In this document: positions 1 to 10,047 of the stretch, one piece after another
Numbering within the stretch: the first letter of the stretch is position 1
Layout: the number at the start of each line of letters is the position of its first letter
Source: Stenogyne calaminthoides
Lineage: Eukaryota > Streptophyta > Magnoliopsida > Lamiales > Lamiaceae
Length of the DNA: 64,000 nucleotides
Direction: 5' to 3'
Assembly (NCBI GenBank): GCA_037126765.1
Contig: JBBCBC010000024.1
Location: 22,169,554 to 22,233,553, forward strand
Notes under the pieces: model-generated
What the model was told of the DNA's origin: nothing
The model's database searches: none
The model's input: only the letters and a program-made list of their open reading frames with translations
Made by a program: the position numbers and the translations under genes

Positions 1-1208
1 TAACTAAATCATGGAGGCCAAAATTAATTCAATTTTATTATCCGTAATAAAATTGTTAATTAATTATATAAATCATACTTAGTAATTTTTGAAAGTGAGG
101 TTTTTCAAAGCAATTTCCCATGCATCGCATATTCAAAACACAGTTAAATACGCACGAAAAATAAAGCAAACATCAAAACAAAAAATTAAACATATTGGGC
201 ACATATATCCAATTGTCACGTAATTTTGTCATGTCTTGATCTTGAGAAATCGTCCTTATTGTCTTCTTCGTTCGTCTCGAAAAGCTCCCACTCGATCGTC
301 TTGAAAAATCGCCACGCCATCGATCACCATGGGGTCGGAGGTACACCTTGACTCCCGTCACAGATCGGGCGAAGACGGTGCACCAAGATAAGCCCGGGGA
401 CATCGCCCTAGCAGTACTTCGGACATCTCGGCAGCGCGCGCACCAATCCAAATCCATGCCCGATCCCGCCAAATGCCTCAAGCCCAAGATCGTTCGCCGC
501 CTCACAAGACATCCGCAAGCATCCATCCACCTGCGCAAAAACGCGCTTCATCGCCAAGGCCGTCACGCTCCCCTCAAGGCGCCCACGGCCAAACCCATGC
601 CTGCGCTGCGTGCGTCTGCGTTTACGTCCGCGTTTCCTTTGGCATATTTTTTGCGACGCACGCCGCCTGCGCTCGATTCCGGATCCGTCTTCGTCTCCGC
701 CTCTTCGATCCGGTTACAATTTATTTACAAAATAAATAAACCTAGATCTAGACTAGTCTATTACATTGAACGAATCAAACAAATCCTAATCTACTCGTGG
801 ATTTTCTCACGAGGCAAAACGAATTCGAACAAATCGAATTAAAAAACCACAATTTATATGCATGCATAAAAAAACATCAAATACCATGACAATTGGATAC
901 CTGCAGAAAAGATCTAGCAATTCTACTATCCAATTTCAAATTCAATGAACAACTAATTAAATTACAATTTAAAATTCAGAGCCCGAAACCATGGCTCTGA
1001 TTCCAGTTGTTGGGGAATAGTGGGTGCCCGGATCTATTTGGGGTGAATTTAAATACAAATTTAATTCTGATAATTATTACTAGCATGAATTAATCCTATA
1101 TTAATTCAAATAATAATTCAACAACAAATCATGCATACAAGTTCGTCACATAAATCCTACCCATGAGGAAAAGCTATGAGTTTACGTGAACTAACCTCTT
1201 GGAGTGGA
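1..1208 (-). mobile_element. Element G: 5' end fragment of an A/D-type copia retrotransposon
   Basis: The segment matches, in the same orientation, the leader and LTR edge of element D (about 61090-62040) and, inverted, the leader of element A (38500-39540). Read on the minus strand it runs LTR end, primer site, untranslated leader; the rest lies left of the window. The LTR edge begins TGTTGGGGAATA at 1008. The primer-site complement GCTCTGATTCCAGT occupies 994-1007 with one change from the usual TGGTATCAGAGC. A GC-rich block at about 290-720 sits in an otherwise AT-rich leader; D and A have such a block in the same place. The reading frames across it (for example 173-538 and 348-842) show no recognisable domain and are treated as chance. 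Confidence 0.8.
1008..1208 (-). repeat. Truncated LTR of element G
   Basis: This is the inner end of a 5' LTR (minus orientation). It is colinear with the first 190 bases of the D LTRs at 44801 and 61892, sharing the words for TTAATTCTnATAATTATTACTAGC and GAGTTTACGTGAAC. Homology stops near 1200-1208, where a plus-strand copia RT begins abruptly. The remaining 1.6 kb of this LTR is missing, so G was cut by deletion or by the event that placed H here. Confidence 0.75.
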
Positions 1209-2696
1209 CAAGTCCTTGCTCGTCAATCCCAACAGACTCGATGTACATCAATCAAGTCTGGGACTTGGTTGAGTTGCCTAAAGGGGTTAGACCCATTTGC
1301 AAATGGCAAAGTACAAACCTACAAAGCTAGGTTGGTGGTGAAGGGTAATAGTCAACGCGAAGGCACTGATTATGATAAGACATTCTCACCAGTTGCAAAG
1401 ATCAAGTCCATTATAATTTTACTTGCGATAGCAGCACACTATGATTATGAGATTTGGCAGATGGATGTCAAAATAGCTTTCCTCAATGGAAACATTGATA
1501 AGGAAGTGTTTATGACTCAACCGGAAGGTTATACATCTAAGCCAAATTCTAATATAGTATGCAATCTAAAGAGATCCTTCTATGGATTGAAGCAAGCTTC
1601 TAGGAGTTGGAATATCCGATTTGATGAAGCTATCAAGTCCATTTGACTTCATCAGAAATTCGGAAGATCCTTGCATTTATTGTAAACGCAGCGGGAAGAA
1701 TATTGCTTTCATAATCATGTTTGTCAATGACATATTGATTTTGGGAAATAATATCCCGTTAATGCAGTCCGGTAAAGATTTGTTGTTAAAGACCTTCACG
1801 ATGAAGGGTCTTGGTGAAGCCTGCTACATCCTAGGGATCAGGATCCACAAGGATAGATCCAAGAAGATGTTGGGGCTGTCACAGTCCACCTGCGTAGACA
1901 AGATGTTGAAACGTTTTGCGATGGGGAACTCTAAGAGAGGATCTCTATCGGGAAATCATGGGATAAAGCTATCAAAGAAGGATCGTCCATGTTGAAGCTG
2001 ATATCAAGCACATGAAAGATGTCCCATATGCATATGCAATTGGGTCAATCATGTACACCATGACTTGCACTAGGTCAAACGTGGCCTACGCTATCAACAT
2101 CACTGGTAGATGCCAACAGAATCCGGGTGAGCCTCACTGAATTGTTGTCAAGACCATTCTGAAGTATCTTAGATGAACTAAAGATTGTTTTCTTGTCTAT
2201 GGTGGACAGTCAGAACAAGTAGTGACTGGTTAAGCTGACACAAGTTTCCAATCCGACTGTGATGATTACAAATTACAGTCAGGTTACATTTCACTCTCAA
2301 TAATGAGGCGGTCAGTTGGAATAGTTCCAAGAAAAAGGACCGCAGATTCAACAATCGAAGTTGAGTACATTGTTGTATCTGAAGCCTCAAGGAGGTTGTC
2401 TGGATTTTATAGTTCTTAAGAGAACTAGGGATAGTTTCGGGTGCCAGTTGTCCGATAAAGTTTATTGAGACAAAGCTGGTGTGATTGCGCAAGCAAAGGA
2501 ACCGAGATCAACAAGCATAAAGGAGCATGTACCTAGACTTATCATTTGACCGGGAGATCATAACGATAGGAGAAATAAAATTAAAATGTATTCCCACACA
2601 TTTAATTTGGCAGATCTTTTCACCGAAATACTGTGTGTTCATGTACACACTAGATATTTGATGGTCTAGGGGTTAGACATCTAAGTGATTGACTCT
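1209..2696 (+). pseudogene. Copia pol remnant, reverse transcriptase and RNase H (element H)
   Basis: Reverse transcriptase of a copia element, which would copy element RNA in the virus-like particle. Recognisable RT blocks in order: the KARLVVKG and FSPVAKIKSI region (about 1320-1420), WQMDVKIAFLNGNIDKEVFMTQPEGY (about 1455-1535, so the first Asp is present), FYGLKQASRSWN (about 1580-1615), then after a frameshift near 1640 the catalytic block reads MFVNDILILG (about 1717-1746), where YVDD has become FVND. RNase H follows: GSIMYTMTCTRSNVAYA near 2040-2090 and a degraded tail to about 2690. At least one frameshift and several in-frame stops are visible, so it is not functional. The piece N-terminal to RT is lost at the junction near 1209. 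Confidence 0.85.
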
Positions 2697-2700
2697 AGTC

Positions 2701-2712
2701 CAAGTGGGAGAT
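2701..2712 (+). other. Polypurine tract of element H
   Basis: CAAGTGGGAGAT lies directly before the LTR, the standard copia plus-strand priming site. It follows the RNase H tail with no extra gene between them. Confidence 0.75.
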
Positions 2713-2718
2713 TGGTAG

Positions 2719-4202
2719 TGTTAGTGTTAGTGTCCTAGAGATAATCTATTATAAGGACATAATACTCGATGATGTTCAGTTTGATTTAATATTATAGTTC
2801 ATTTAATATTAATGTATGACAATACACTTGTTTGAATATTATGTTTGATTGTTTGCATTTATTCATGCAAGTGTTCCCATAAGTCATTGCTGTCATTGAG
2901 GTTGTGAGAACTCAGATGACTTAAGCATGATTCTCAAATAGCCCCAATCAAGGATCATCAAGAATGGGATATTGATGATGCAATGGAGATTGGTGTGCGA
3001 TCTGCATCATACTCTTAGAGAGTGTAGTAAGATCCCACTTACTATGAGATACTAGGTATCTCATGATGGACGCACAAATACCTTAGAGGGTATTGGTATA
3101 CCCATCCGAGAAACCATTTGATGTATTTACACTATATGTGTCTACGGGTGTCTCGGTTAGTGGGAGCAATGCGATACTCCTTTGACTTGAGGTCAATACG
3201 CACGACATGTGTGGAGTGATGAACTTTGACCATGACCGACACTTGCACCCGTCTATGGGTAGATATGGCCGATGACCAACTTAGACTTTGTGGCTAAGTG
3301 TGACATACATGATCAATTAGTGATTAGAGATAAATTGATTAAGTTATTTGAATAGACACTTCATCATGTTCAAGACTTAATCGAGTATTCGCGAATGAAA
3401 TGAGGAAATCGTAATAGTCCATGTTTCAGTTACAGGTAGTTGCACTTTTCTCGCAACGTACCTCATATATTGAGCATATCTGATTTATTTTCTAGGGTTC
3501 AATTGAGACCGTTAGTTTCACTAATAGCTCGATATATGAGGGCCTATGGGTCACACAACAAGTAGTTCCTTTTTACGGATTATAGTTGGTCGATTAAATG
3601 TTAAATTGGATTTAATATTTAATTTATGGAGAAGTAATTAATAATAGACTAATTTGGAATTAATTATTATTAATATTTAAATAAATTGGATTTAATTAAA
3701 TAAGAATTCCCAATAATTATATTTGGAATATAATTGTAGGATTTAATATATATATGGAAATAAATCGTAGAGATTTTCATATAAGGCATTTAAATCCGTA
3801 GAGATTTATATTTAGGGAATTAAATTAAAAGGAAATAATTTAATTCAAGATTAGAGATTTTATTTCCCTAATTGGGCTAGCTTGGGAAATAAGCTAAGCC
3901 TCCCTATATATACAAACTCTTAGGAATTCACAAAGAGTATAACATTTCATATTTTCTCCATAAGATCTAGAGTTATAATTTTTCTAGCAAATTCATCTCG
4001 GGATTCAACACTGACAAATCTGTGCAAGTCCGTAATTGGGGATTACGTGGATACCATAGTAGAGAAAACTGTATACGAATTACTGTAAGAATTTCATTTA
4101 CGTTTACTCGTATTTAATTATGCAATTAATTGTTCGTTGTTGGTGAACTGTTTATTTTCGCTACGCATGTATTACGTGTTTACATGCCTCCAAATTCCAA
4201 CA
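2719..4202 (+). repeat. 3' LTR of element H (about 1.48 kb)
   Basis: It starts TGTTAGTGTTAGTGTCCTAG and ends AAATTCCAACA. The hexamer TGTTAG occurs twice at the start, so the true edge may be 2719 or 2725. TATATATA at 3905-3912, about 300 bases before the end, is a good core promoter. It is the only LTR of H present. Confidence 0.75.
3905..3912 (+). promoter_or_regulatory. TATA box in the H LTR
   Basis: CCCTATATATACAAAC is a consensus plant TATA element in the expected part of the LTR (upstream of R/U5). It would have driven the 5' LTR transcript; in this 3' copy it points to the host-like segment at 4203 onward. Confidence 0.55.
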
Positions 4203-4224
4203 GTCACTTCATCAATCTCACTTA

Positions 4225-4431
4225 TCAGATTCCATTGTGGAAGACACCATTTTTTCCGCCTTTACTTTTCTTGGTGTTCTTAATTTTAGCACTAAACTCA
4301 CTTTCTCGTGCATATTGATTGTAGAAGTTAAACGCATCTTGATGAGTAGGAAACTCTTGGTGAACGTAAGGTTTACGATCATCTGGTACTTGGAGAGTGT
4401 AGATATCCTCTCTGGTTTCTTCCTCCTTCAT
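4225..4431 (-). pseudogene. FAR1/FHY3-type DNA-binding domain fragment
   Basis: A 68-residue minus-strand frame contains PYVHQEF...DAFNFYNQYARESEFSAKIKNTKKSK. This fits the start of the FAR1 DNA-binding domain (a WRKY-GCM1-like zinc domain derived from Mutator-like transposases), whose family pattern is a GxEF motif, then an aromatic FYNxYAxxxGFS block, then a basic stretch. The later zinc-ligand part of the domain is missing: the frame stops 22 bases before the edge of the H LTR at 4202. It is therefore probably an exon or gene fragment split by, or left beside, the H insertion. The ATG at 4431 follows a T-rich stretch and could be just downstream of a splice acceptor. Whether it belongs to a host FAR1 gene or to a Mutator-like transposon cannot be decided here. 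Confidence 0.55.
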
Positions 4432-5166
4432 TTAAAACTAAAAAAAGAACAAATAATTAGCGAAAATCTATCATGGTTGTTCTCTGGAATTAAAAAAAAA
4501 AAGGTCAAAAGTTTAAATTTGGTCCATCATCTAGAATGATAATGAGTTGTAAAGAATAAATTAATCTACTTGAAAATGATATTATTAGTCCCAGAATATA
4601 AAAATAAAACATTCACACCTTTTCTAACTATAATATCCAAACTTTTAGTTTCTTCAAGTTTTATAACTTTTTTAAAAATATTTCGGCAATGATCAGGGGA
4701 TAATCCTTTAAATCATCACTGTAATTATTTAAAACCTAAAAAAGAACAAATAATTAGGTTTAGGAAACATAGATAATTATTTAGCAAAGAATTAATATAG
4801 CCCTTAAGTAGAACATTTTGACGAAAAAAATTGTTGTGTATTAGGGGACCAACATTAATTCAGTTTCATGCATCAAGTTGCCTTGAAAGATATAAATAAA
4901 GTGAGAACTAATAATTGTCCAAACAGTATTTATTCTTGACCTAAGAGTATTGATTTCTCTATGAACAAAGTTTTTTATTAGGTTCAGTCTAGGATGCATG
5001 GGTACTCGGAATTTTTGAATAATGCGATTTGATATTTCGGATATTTACGTGGGGATACTTGGATACGCCACGGAGTGTCCCAATTAAAAATATTAATAAT
5101 AATTTTTTATCGGTTTTGACCCGATCAAAGATGTTCACACGGATAGGGTACACGTGGGGCCAAATT

Positions 5167-5525
5167 TGTAAAATTTATTTTAATTTTTTGCCTTGAAAAT
5201 TTTATATTAAATTAACCCAAATTTGGGTAAAAAATTGACTCTCTCTATTGCTCACACGGTCACACCAATCGTCAAACCGTTATGTTCACATATTTTATTA
5301 CAATGTTCATATCGTTTTGATTTTATATTTATTTAGGTGTTAAAAAATGCATAAGTTACAAAGACACGTATTTTCAAAAAAAAAAAAATAATTATGGAAA
5401 ATTTATTTTATTTTTTGCCTTAAAATAAATTTAAAATTATATTAAATTAAAGCAAATTTACCCAATTATTTATAAAAAATGTGTCCCAAAGACTCATATC
5501 TATTGCTCACCATACGGTCACAACC
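5167..5525. repeat. Pair of diverged AT-rich direct repeats
   Basis: 5167-5266 and 5393-5525 share the series GTAAAATTTATTTTAATTTTTTGCCTT, ATATTAAATTAA, then TCTATTGCTCAC plus CGGTCACA. Identity by eye is moderate with several indels. It may be a small tandem duplication or two ends of an old element; no coding content is seen. Confidence 0.4.
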
Positions 5526-6096
5526 TAGGGTTCGAAGAAAGGGTTTTATTACAAAATAATATTGATTGTGATACTTAACAATATCAAGAATAAAATAACT
5601 CAAGGAGCAAGGAGAAATTGGGATGAATTGAGGGCGCTAGTTTTCATTCTTATGGTATTTTAATAAATTCAAGTGATTACTAAAATTTTAATATTGATCG
5701 CTAATTTCAGAATATGATTTCACAAAACATAGCTTACAAACCTGGTTTTCTCCCTGAAAATCAGGATTTCCCGAACAAGAGGAAACACGCTAGCGGAGGC
5801 TTGCGATGAAGTAAAGCTCGAAGAAAACAAAGGCTCGTATTTTCCGATAAAAAAATCAGATTTCTAAGAACGATTTCACAATTAAAAGTTAGCGTTTTAG
5901 AGAGACGATGAAGCTTGCGATAGCTAACTATGATTTTCCCAGGTAAATCTTTTTGTTGCGCAAGAACGCGTTTCATATTTCCTGGAAAATCTATATCATG
6001 GGCCAAAAATTATGGGATTTGGTGTATATATTAAATCGAATTTTTTATTATGTATTTGAGTTAAATCAATGATAAGGGTGATGAGGTGGCATGCCA

Positions 6097-6136
6097 AATC
6101 ACTATTCTGATTCCATAAAAAATCAGATAGTGGATT
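6097..6136. repeat. Short imperfect hairpin
   Basis: AATCACTATTCTGATT (6097-6112) pairs with AATCAGATAGTGGATT (6121-6136) with one offset base in each arm. It could be the heart of a small foldback element, but no target duplication was found. Confidence 0.35.
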
Positions 6137-6669
6137 CTATATCACTACTATATATATATATAACACAAGGGGTCTGTGGTTGAAGGTTTTTCTGTGGGAT
6201 GATTTCATAGATGAATTGAAAAAATGTTCACATATCCGGATACGACACTCCACATGTACTTATTTTCAAAATGTTTCGACCAAAGAATTTTAATGTTATA
6301 TTTATAGTATTGTATATTTTTTTTTCTTTTTTAGTTATTGATAAATTTCTAATTTGTAAAAAAAAAAATTGTACATTGATTTCTCGAGTTCCTTCAATAC
6401 TTCCCAAACTATTTTTGCTAATGACATTAAGGAAATTTCTGATCTGAAAAAAAGGTAAACTTATGTATGTGAAAACAAATTTTGAGAACTTTTATATGAA
6501 ATACCTGTTAATAACTCTTTTTTCTGTGTAGTTTTGTTATTAAGTCGAAGGAAAAAGAAATTTGTGGATCATTTTGGTGGTCTTCTCTGTATGAATCTGG
6601 TGAAAGCAATGGTATTCTTAATCTTGGTGTGAAGTCTATTCATTGAGTTCTTCAAAATAGCGTAGTTAG

Positions 6670-7126
6670 TGTTGGGTTATGGAGCCTGAGTGAAACGGGG
6701 ATGCAGGGCGCGGGAGGTGCTCGACCAGTGCTCGAGGTCGAGCAAGTGTGCTCGGTCGAGCGCTCCCTTTGCTTGGTGGAGAAGGCGCCGATCAAGGTTC
6801 TTGATCGAAGCGAACCGCTCGACCAAGGGCTGAGGTCGAGCAATTCCGAGGCCTGTACGCGGAGGCCCAATTTCATCTTCTAGGGTTTCGGTCAGGATGG
6901 GCCAAACCTAGGTTTCTATTATAAATACCCCCTAACTCCCCCATTGTATTTTGCACTACTTGCACTTGCACTTGCACTATCTTATAAGATATAATAGATC
7001 TCTCCTAGCTTGGTAGTGCCCCCAGATGTAGTCAGTTTGACGAACTGGGTAACCAAATTGTTTGTCCCTCTTAATTCCGTAGTTCCATTATTTTCTCCTA
7101 TAATTGCTTGCTTTAAATTGCTAACA
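6670..7126 (+). repeat. 5' LTR of element C (457 bp)
   Basis: It starts TGTTGGGTTATGGAGCCTGA and ends TTTAAATTGCTAACA, then primer site. GC-rich U3 with many CTCGA words (GCTCGACC, CTCGAGGTCGAG) is followed by a TATAAATA box at 6920-6927. The same LTR recurs at 43322 and 63701. Confidence 0.85.
6920..6927 (+). promoter_or_regulatory. TATA box of the C 5' LTR
   Basis: TTCTATTATAAATACCCC is identical in all three C LTR copies (also 43568-43575 and 63953-63960) and sits about 205 bases before the LTR end, the expected site for the U3/R core promoter. Confidence 0.65.
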
Positions 7127-7141
7127 ACTGGTATCAGAGCA
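7127..7141 (+). other. Primer binding site of element C
   Basis: ACTGGTATCAGAGCA follows the LTR edge. TGGTATCAGAGC is the usual copia site complementary to the 3' end of initiator tRNA-Met. Confidence 0.8.
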
Positions 7142-7171
7142 TCAGACTCAAGGGATCTGTGGAGAGCAATT

Positions 7172-8289
7172 TGTTGGGATTATACTGGAAATTATGATTT
7201 TACTTTGTATAATCAAACTGAATTTCGGTCTTATTTACTGAAATAAATTGTTTATCATTGATGCTTTAAATATCATCGAATGTTACATATATTTACTGCA
7301 TAATTGTTCAATAAATAGTACATGTTACATTGTAGTTAATTTAGTGATACCAGATCACAAAAGATTAAATTAACAGTCCCTTGTAACCAAAAGTACACCA
7401 TTCACGACCTAGATGGAAATGAACAATCCATCGTGAAAGGCTGAAGTGTAAGGCTCAGATTGGCTTGTCTTGACCAAGAGATTACACTAGTGCATGTTTA
7501 GTGCACTGAATAGGACCTACAGGAGGACAAATTCTTCAGAACTGAACTAGGAAGAATTAGACCTCAGTGGTTCGTTATTTCTTAATCTTCGTCCCTTAAA
7601 TAGGATCGCGTGTGGTTAGTAATTATTGCTTTGACTTATTACGGGTAGAGAATCAACGAGATTCAATACTTTATATCTTGGGCAATATTATTGGTCACAA
7701 GCGATTGCTAAGATTTAATACGGAGAATCGTGTGCAAGTACACTTGTTCGATTTGGCACCTTGGGAATTCATAAGTTTTATCATACCAAATCTTGCAAGT
7801 GGAAGTAGTTTTCGGTATGGATAATAATGTTGGACCGTTCCTTTACCAAGGATAAAATATATTAATTAATGGAAAGCTATTTCAGTGGCTTGAACTAATT
7901 AATGGGCTAGATAATCTTAAACACGGGAAATAATAACCGGGAGCCATATTGACTGTAATATGGGTTAAGATGGATAGTGCAATATTAATTATGTAGTGGG
8001 ATGAATTAATATTTATGGACTTGAATAATATTGTGGCTCAATATTGATAATTCAAGATCCATTGGAAGATCCAATCTTGATTCTCCTAATGGCCCCTCAA
8101 GTAGCCCAACATAAAGTCCAATAATTGAAAAAGGTGTTTAAAAATAAAATAAATTTTGTTGCTAATTTTCCTCATTAATTTCGAAAAATATAAATAAAAG
8201 GGGAGAAAGATTTTCTTTGAATTTTGTTATGGAATGAAGATATGTATTCTTGGAATACAAGATTATCTCATTAAATTCAAGAAATCTCC
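7172..8289 (+). repeat. 5' LTR of element A, left part
   Basis: It is colinear (inverted) with the D LTRs. It runs to the B insertion site, where the target TCTCC (8285-8289) is duplicated at 37775-37779; the LTR resumes at 37780 with CACTTGGTTATTTATA, the same order as the uninterrupted copy at 41826. No gene lies in it; the 70-residue frame at 7612-7824 is accidental. Confidence 0.88.
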
Positions 8290-9836
8290 TGTAGGTCCCG
8301 AACGGGTTTTGTGAGGGCAGAAGTCTAGAGGGGAGGGGTGAATAGACTTCTGAAAACTTTTTGTTCGGATTAGGTGTGATGGCAGATAGCCTGATCAGAG
8401 TGTAAGTGAATCAGTTTGGACTGATATCTAACTTACTGATCGCCTGAAGGCAGATCAGTTCGGTATCTATCAATTTAACTGATTTGTGCGGAAGCTAAGT
8501 TTTACCCGTGTGAAAAACCAGTTTTAGTAAATCAAATTCCAAAGTCAGCTTTTTAACCAGTTGACTAAAGTGTCAAACTTGATCAGATCAGAAGCTTGGT
8601 GCTAGCTGATCTTAACTTAGAATATGTATGCAGCTTTAATAGTTGTGTGCGATTGTGTAAACAGTTAATCAAAGCAGGTAAAGGCACACAAGATTTATAG
8701 TGGTTCGGATAAACCAGTCCTACGTCCACTCTTCCCTATCACAAGGGGCACCAACTAAACCAACTGGACTTAGATTTTTGTGTTAGTCCAACACAGTACA
8801 CCAACATATATTTAAGGAGTTCTCACTCAACCTATCCCAGAAATCAGAACTAGAAACCCTAGTCTGAAATCTTGCTAAACAACTTAACCTAACTTTGGGT
8901 TTAGGTAAGATTGTTTTGGTTCCAACTATGAAATCTTTTCTAGTTTTTAAGTAGCCTAACAGCTAGATGAAAAGATTTACGTGCTAAGAACTTATGGGAT
9001 TGAACACTATAGAAAATAATCTTCAAGTTCGTGTTCGTCGTGCGGAAATCTGATTATAGCTTGAGCTTCTTGATAGTTTCCGTGTCTTCACTCTGAAGTG
9101 TAATCCCATATTTATAGACCTTGAAATCAAAGAGCCGTTGGAGAGCAATTTGAATTTCAGGCTATATTTGGTAGACTTGCAGGATTGATGTGATGTGCTT
9201 TAGGAACGGCATGACCGAAAGCATGAATAGTGTCTTTTATAGCCGTTAGAGAGAGCAGCACCAAATCCCGTAATTGCCGGCTCCGATCATACGTGTCTTG
9301 TTCTTATTGGTTAGCAGAAGCACTTTTCAGTGTTGTTCCACCAACTAGGTTTGACATTCTTCTTGTTCAGATCATAGACGTATGATTAGGTGAAACATCA
9401 GTTTTCACCTGGTGAGCTGACCTGATCAGTCAAAACTGATCAGTCTACCTGATAGAGTCTTCAGGTGCCAGTTGTCTTAGCTTCAACTAGCAGACTCGCC
9501 TGATGTAGGTCTTCTGGTCTGATCTTCAAGTCTTCTGAGTTTGAGCTTCATGACTTCAGCTGAGATATCTGACTTGATCAGATCGATCTGATCTTCTATC
9601 CTTCTCTTGCCTTCTGGCCTGTCGGATATCAGCTGTTCTTTAGATCTTCAGATCTGACCTATACATATTGAGGTTCCCCCTCAATATATGACCTATCTAC
9701 TACATCAGTTGTTCTATACAACAATTATCCACTGGTATTCTATAAACGGTAATAAAAACATCAGTCAGCTAACAGATCTGACTGGTCCTATTACATGTGT
9801 TTTAGAACTTTCATCAAAACTCTAAATTTCCCAACA
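8290..9836 (-). repeat. 3' LTR of element B (1547 bp)
   Basis: It pairs with 36234-37774. The minus-strand TATA (TATTTATA on the plus strand at 9109-9116) matches the 5' LTR. A perfect 9-bp stem (9665-9673 with 9679-9687, loop TTCCC) lies near the element-sense start. This copy keeps CAG/CTG words that are degraded in the 5' LTR. Confidence 0.9.
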
Positions 9837-9850
9837 ATTTCCCCCTTTTT
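9837..9850 (-). other. Polypurine tract of element B
   Basis: On the minus strand this reads AAAAAGGGGGAAAT immediately before the 3' LTR, the plus-strand primer of reverse transcription. E has the same tract at its 3' LTR. Confidence 0.85.
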
Positions 9851-10047
9851 GATGAAACCAAAAACACTTTGAGAAACCAAACACAGTTGATAAAAATAGA
9901 ACAGTAAAGAGCACATAATCAGAAGACAATGAGATTTTGTCTTAGGATCATAAAATATACTTTTCTTTCATTAGATTTGTCGATTACATATTACATCAGA
10001 AAAGTTTGAATTTAAAAGCAGCTGATCCTGAGAAGTCTTCTGATTCT

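Larger units (their letters stand above)
1209..4202 (+). mobile_element. Element H: 5'-truncated Ty1/copia retrotransposon
   Basis: The remnant reads RT, RNase H, polypurine tract, 3' LTR on the plus strand. Gag, protease, integrase and the 5' LTR are absent because the left edge abuts the G LTR. Its LTR differs in sequence from those of A, B, C and E/F, so it is a separate family. Stop codons and frameshifts look like ordinary decay. The right end interrupts a FAR1-like fragment. No target duplication can be tested without the left end. Confidence 0.82.
4432..6669. other. AT-rich host-like intergenic segment, no gene recognised
   Basis: No frame here has a familiar motif; the longest (81 residues, minus, 5761-6006) looks accidental. 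The segment holds homopolymer A/T runs, a TATATATATATA run near 6150, a pair of diverged direct repeats (5167-5266 and 5393-5525) and a short hairpin near 6097-6136. The C element begins at its right edge. Confidence 0.6.

Noticed and set aside
348..842. 164-codon plus-strand frame in the GC-rich leader block of G
   Set aside because: It is Arg/Pro/Ala-rich with no motif, is antisense to the element, and the block is not conserved as a frame in A or D.
5761..6006. 81-codon minus-strand frame in host-like DNA
   Set aside because: No motif, no promoter or splice context that stands out, AT-rich surroundings.
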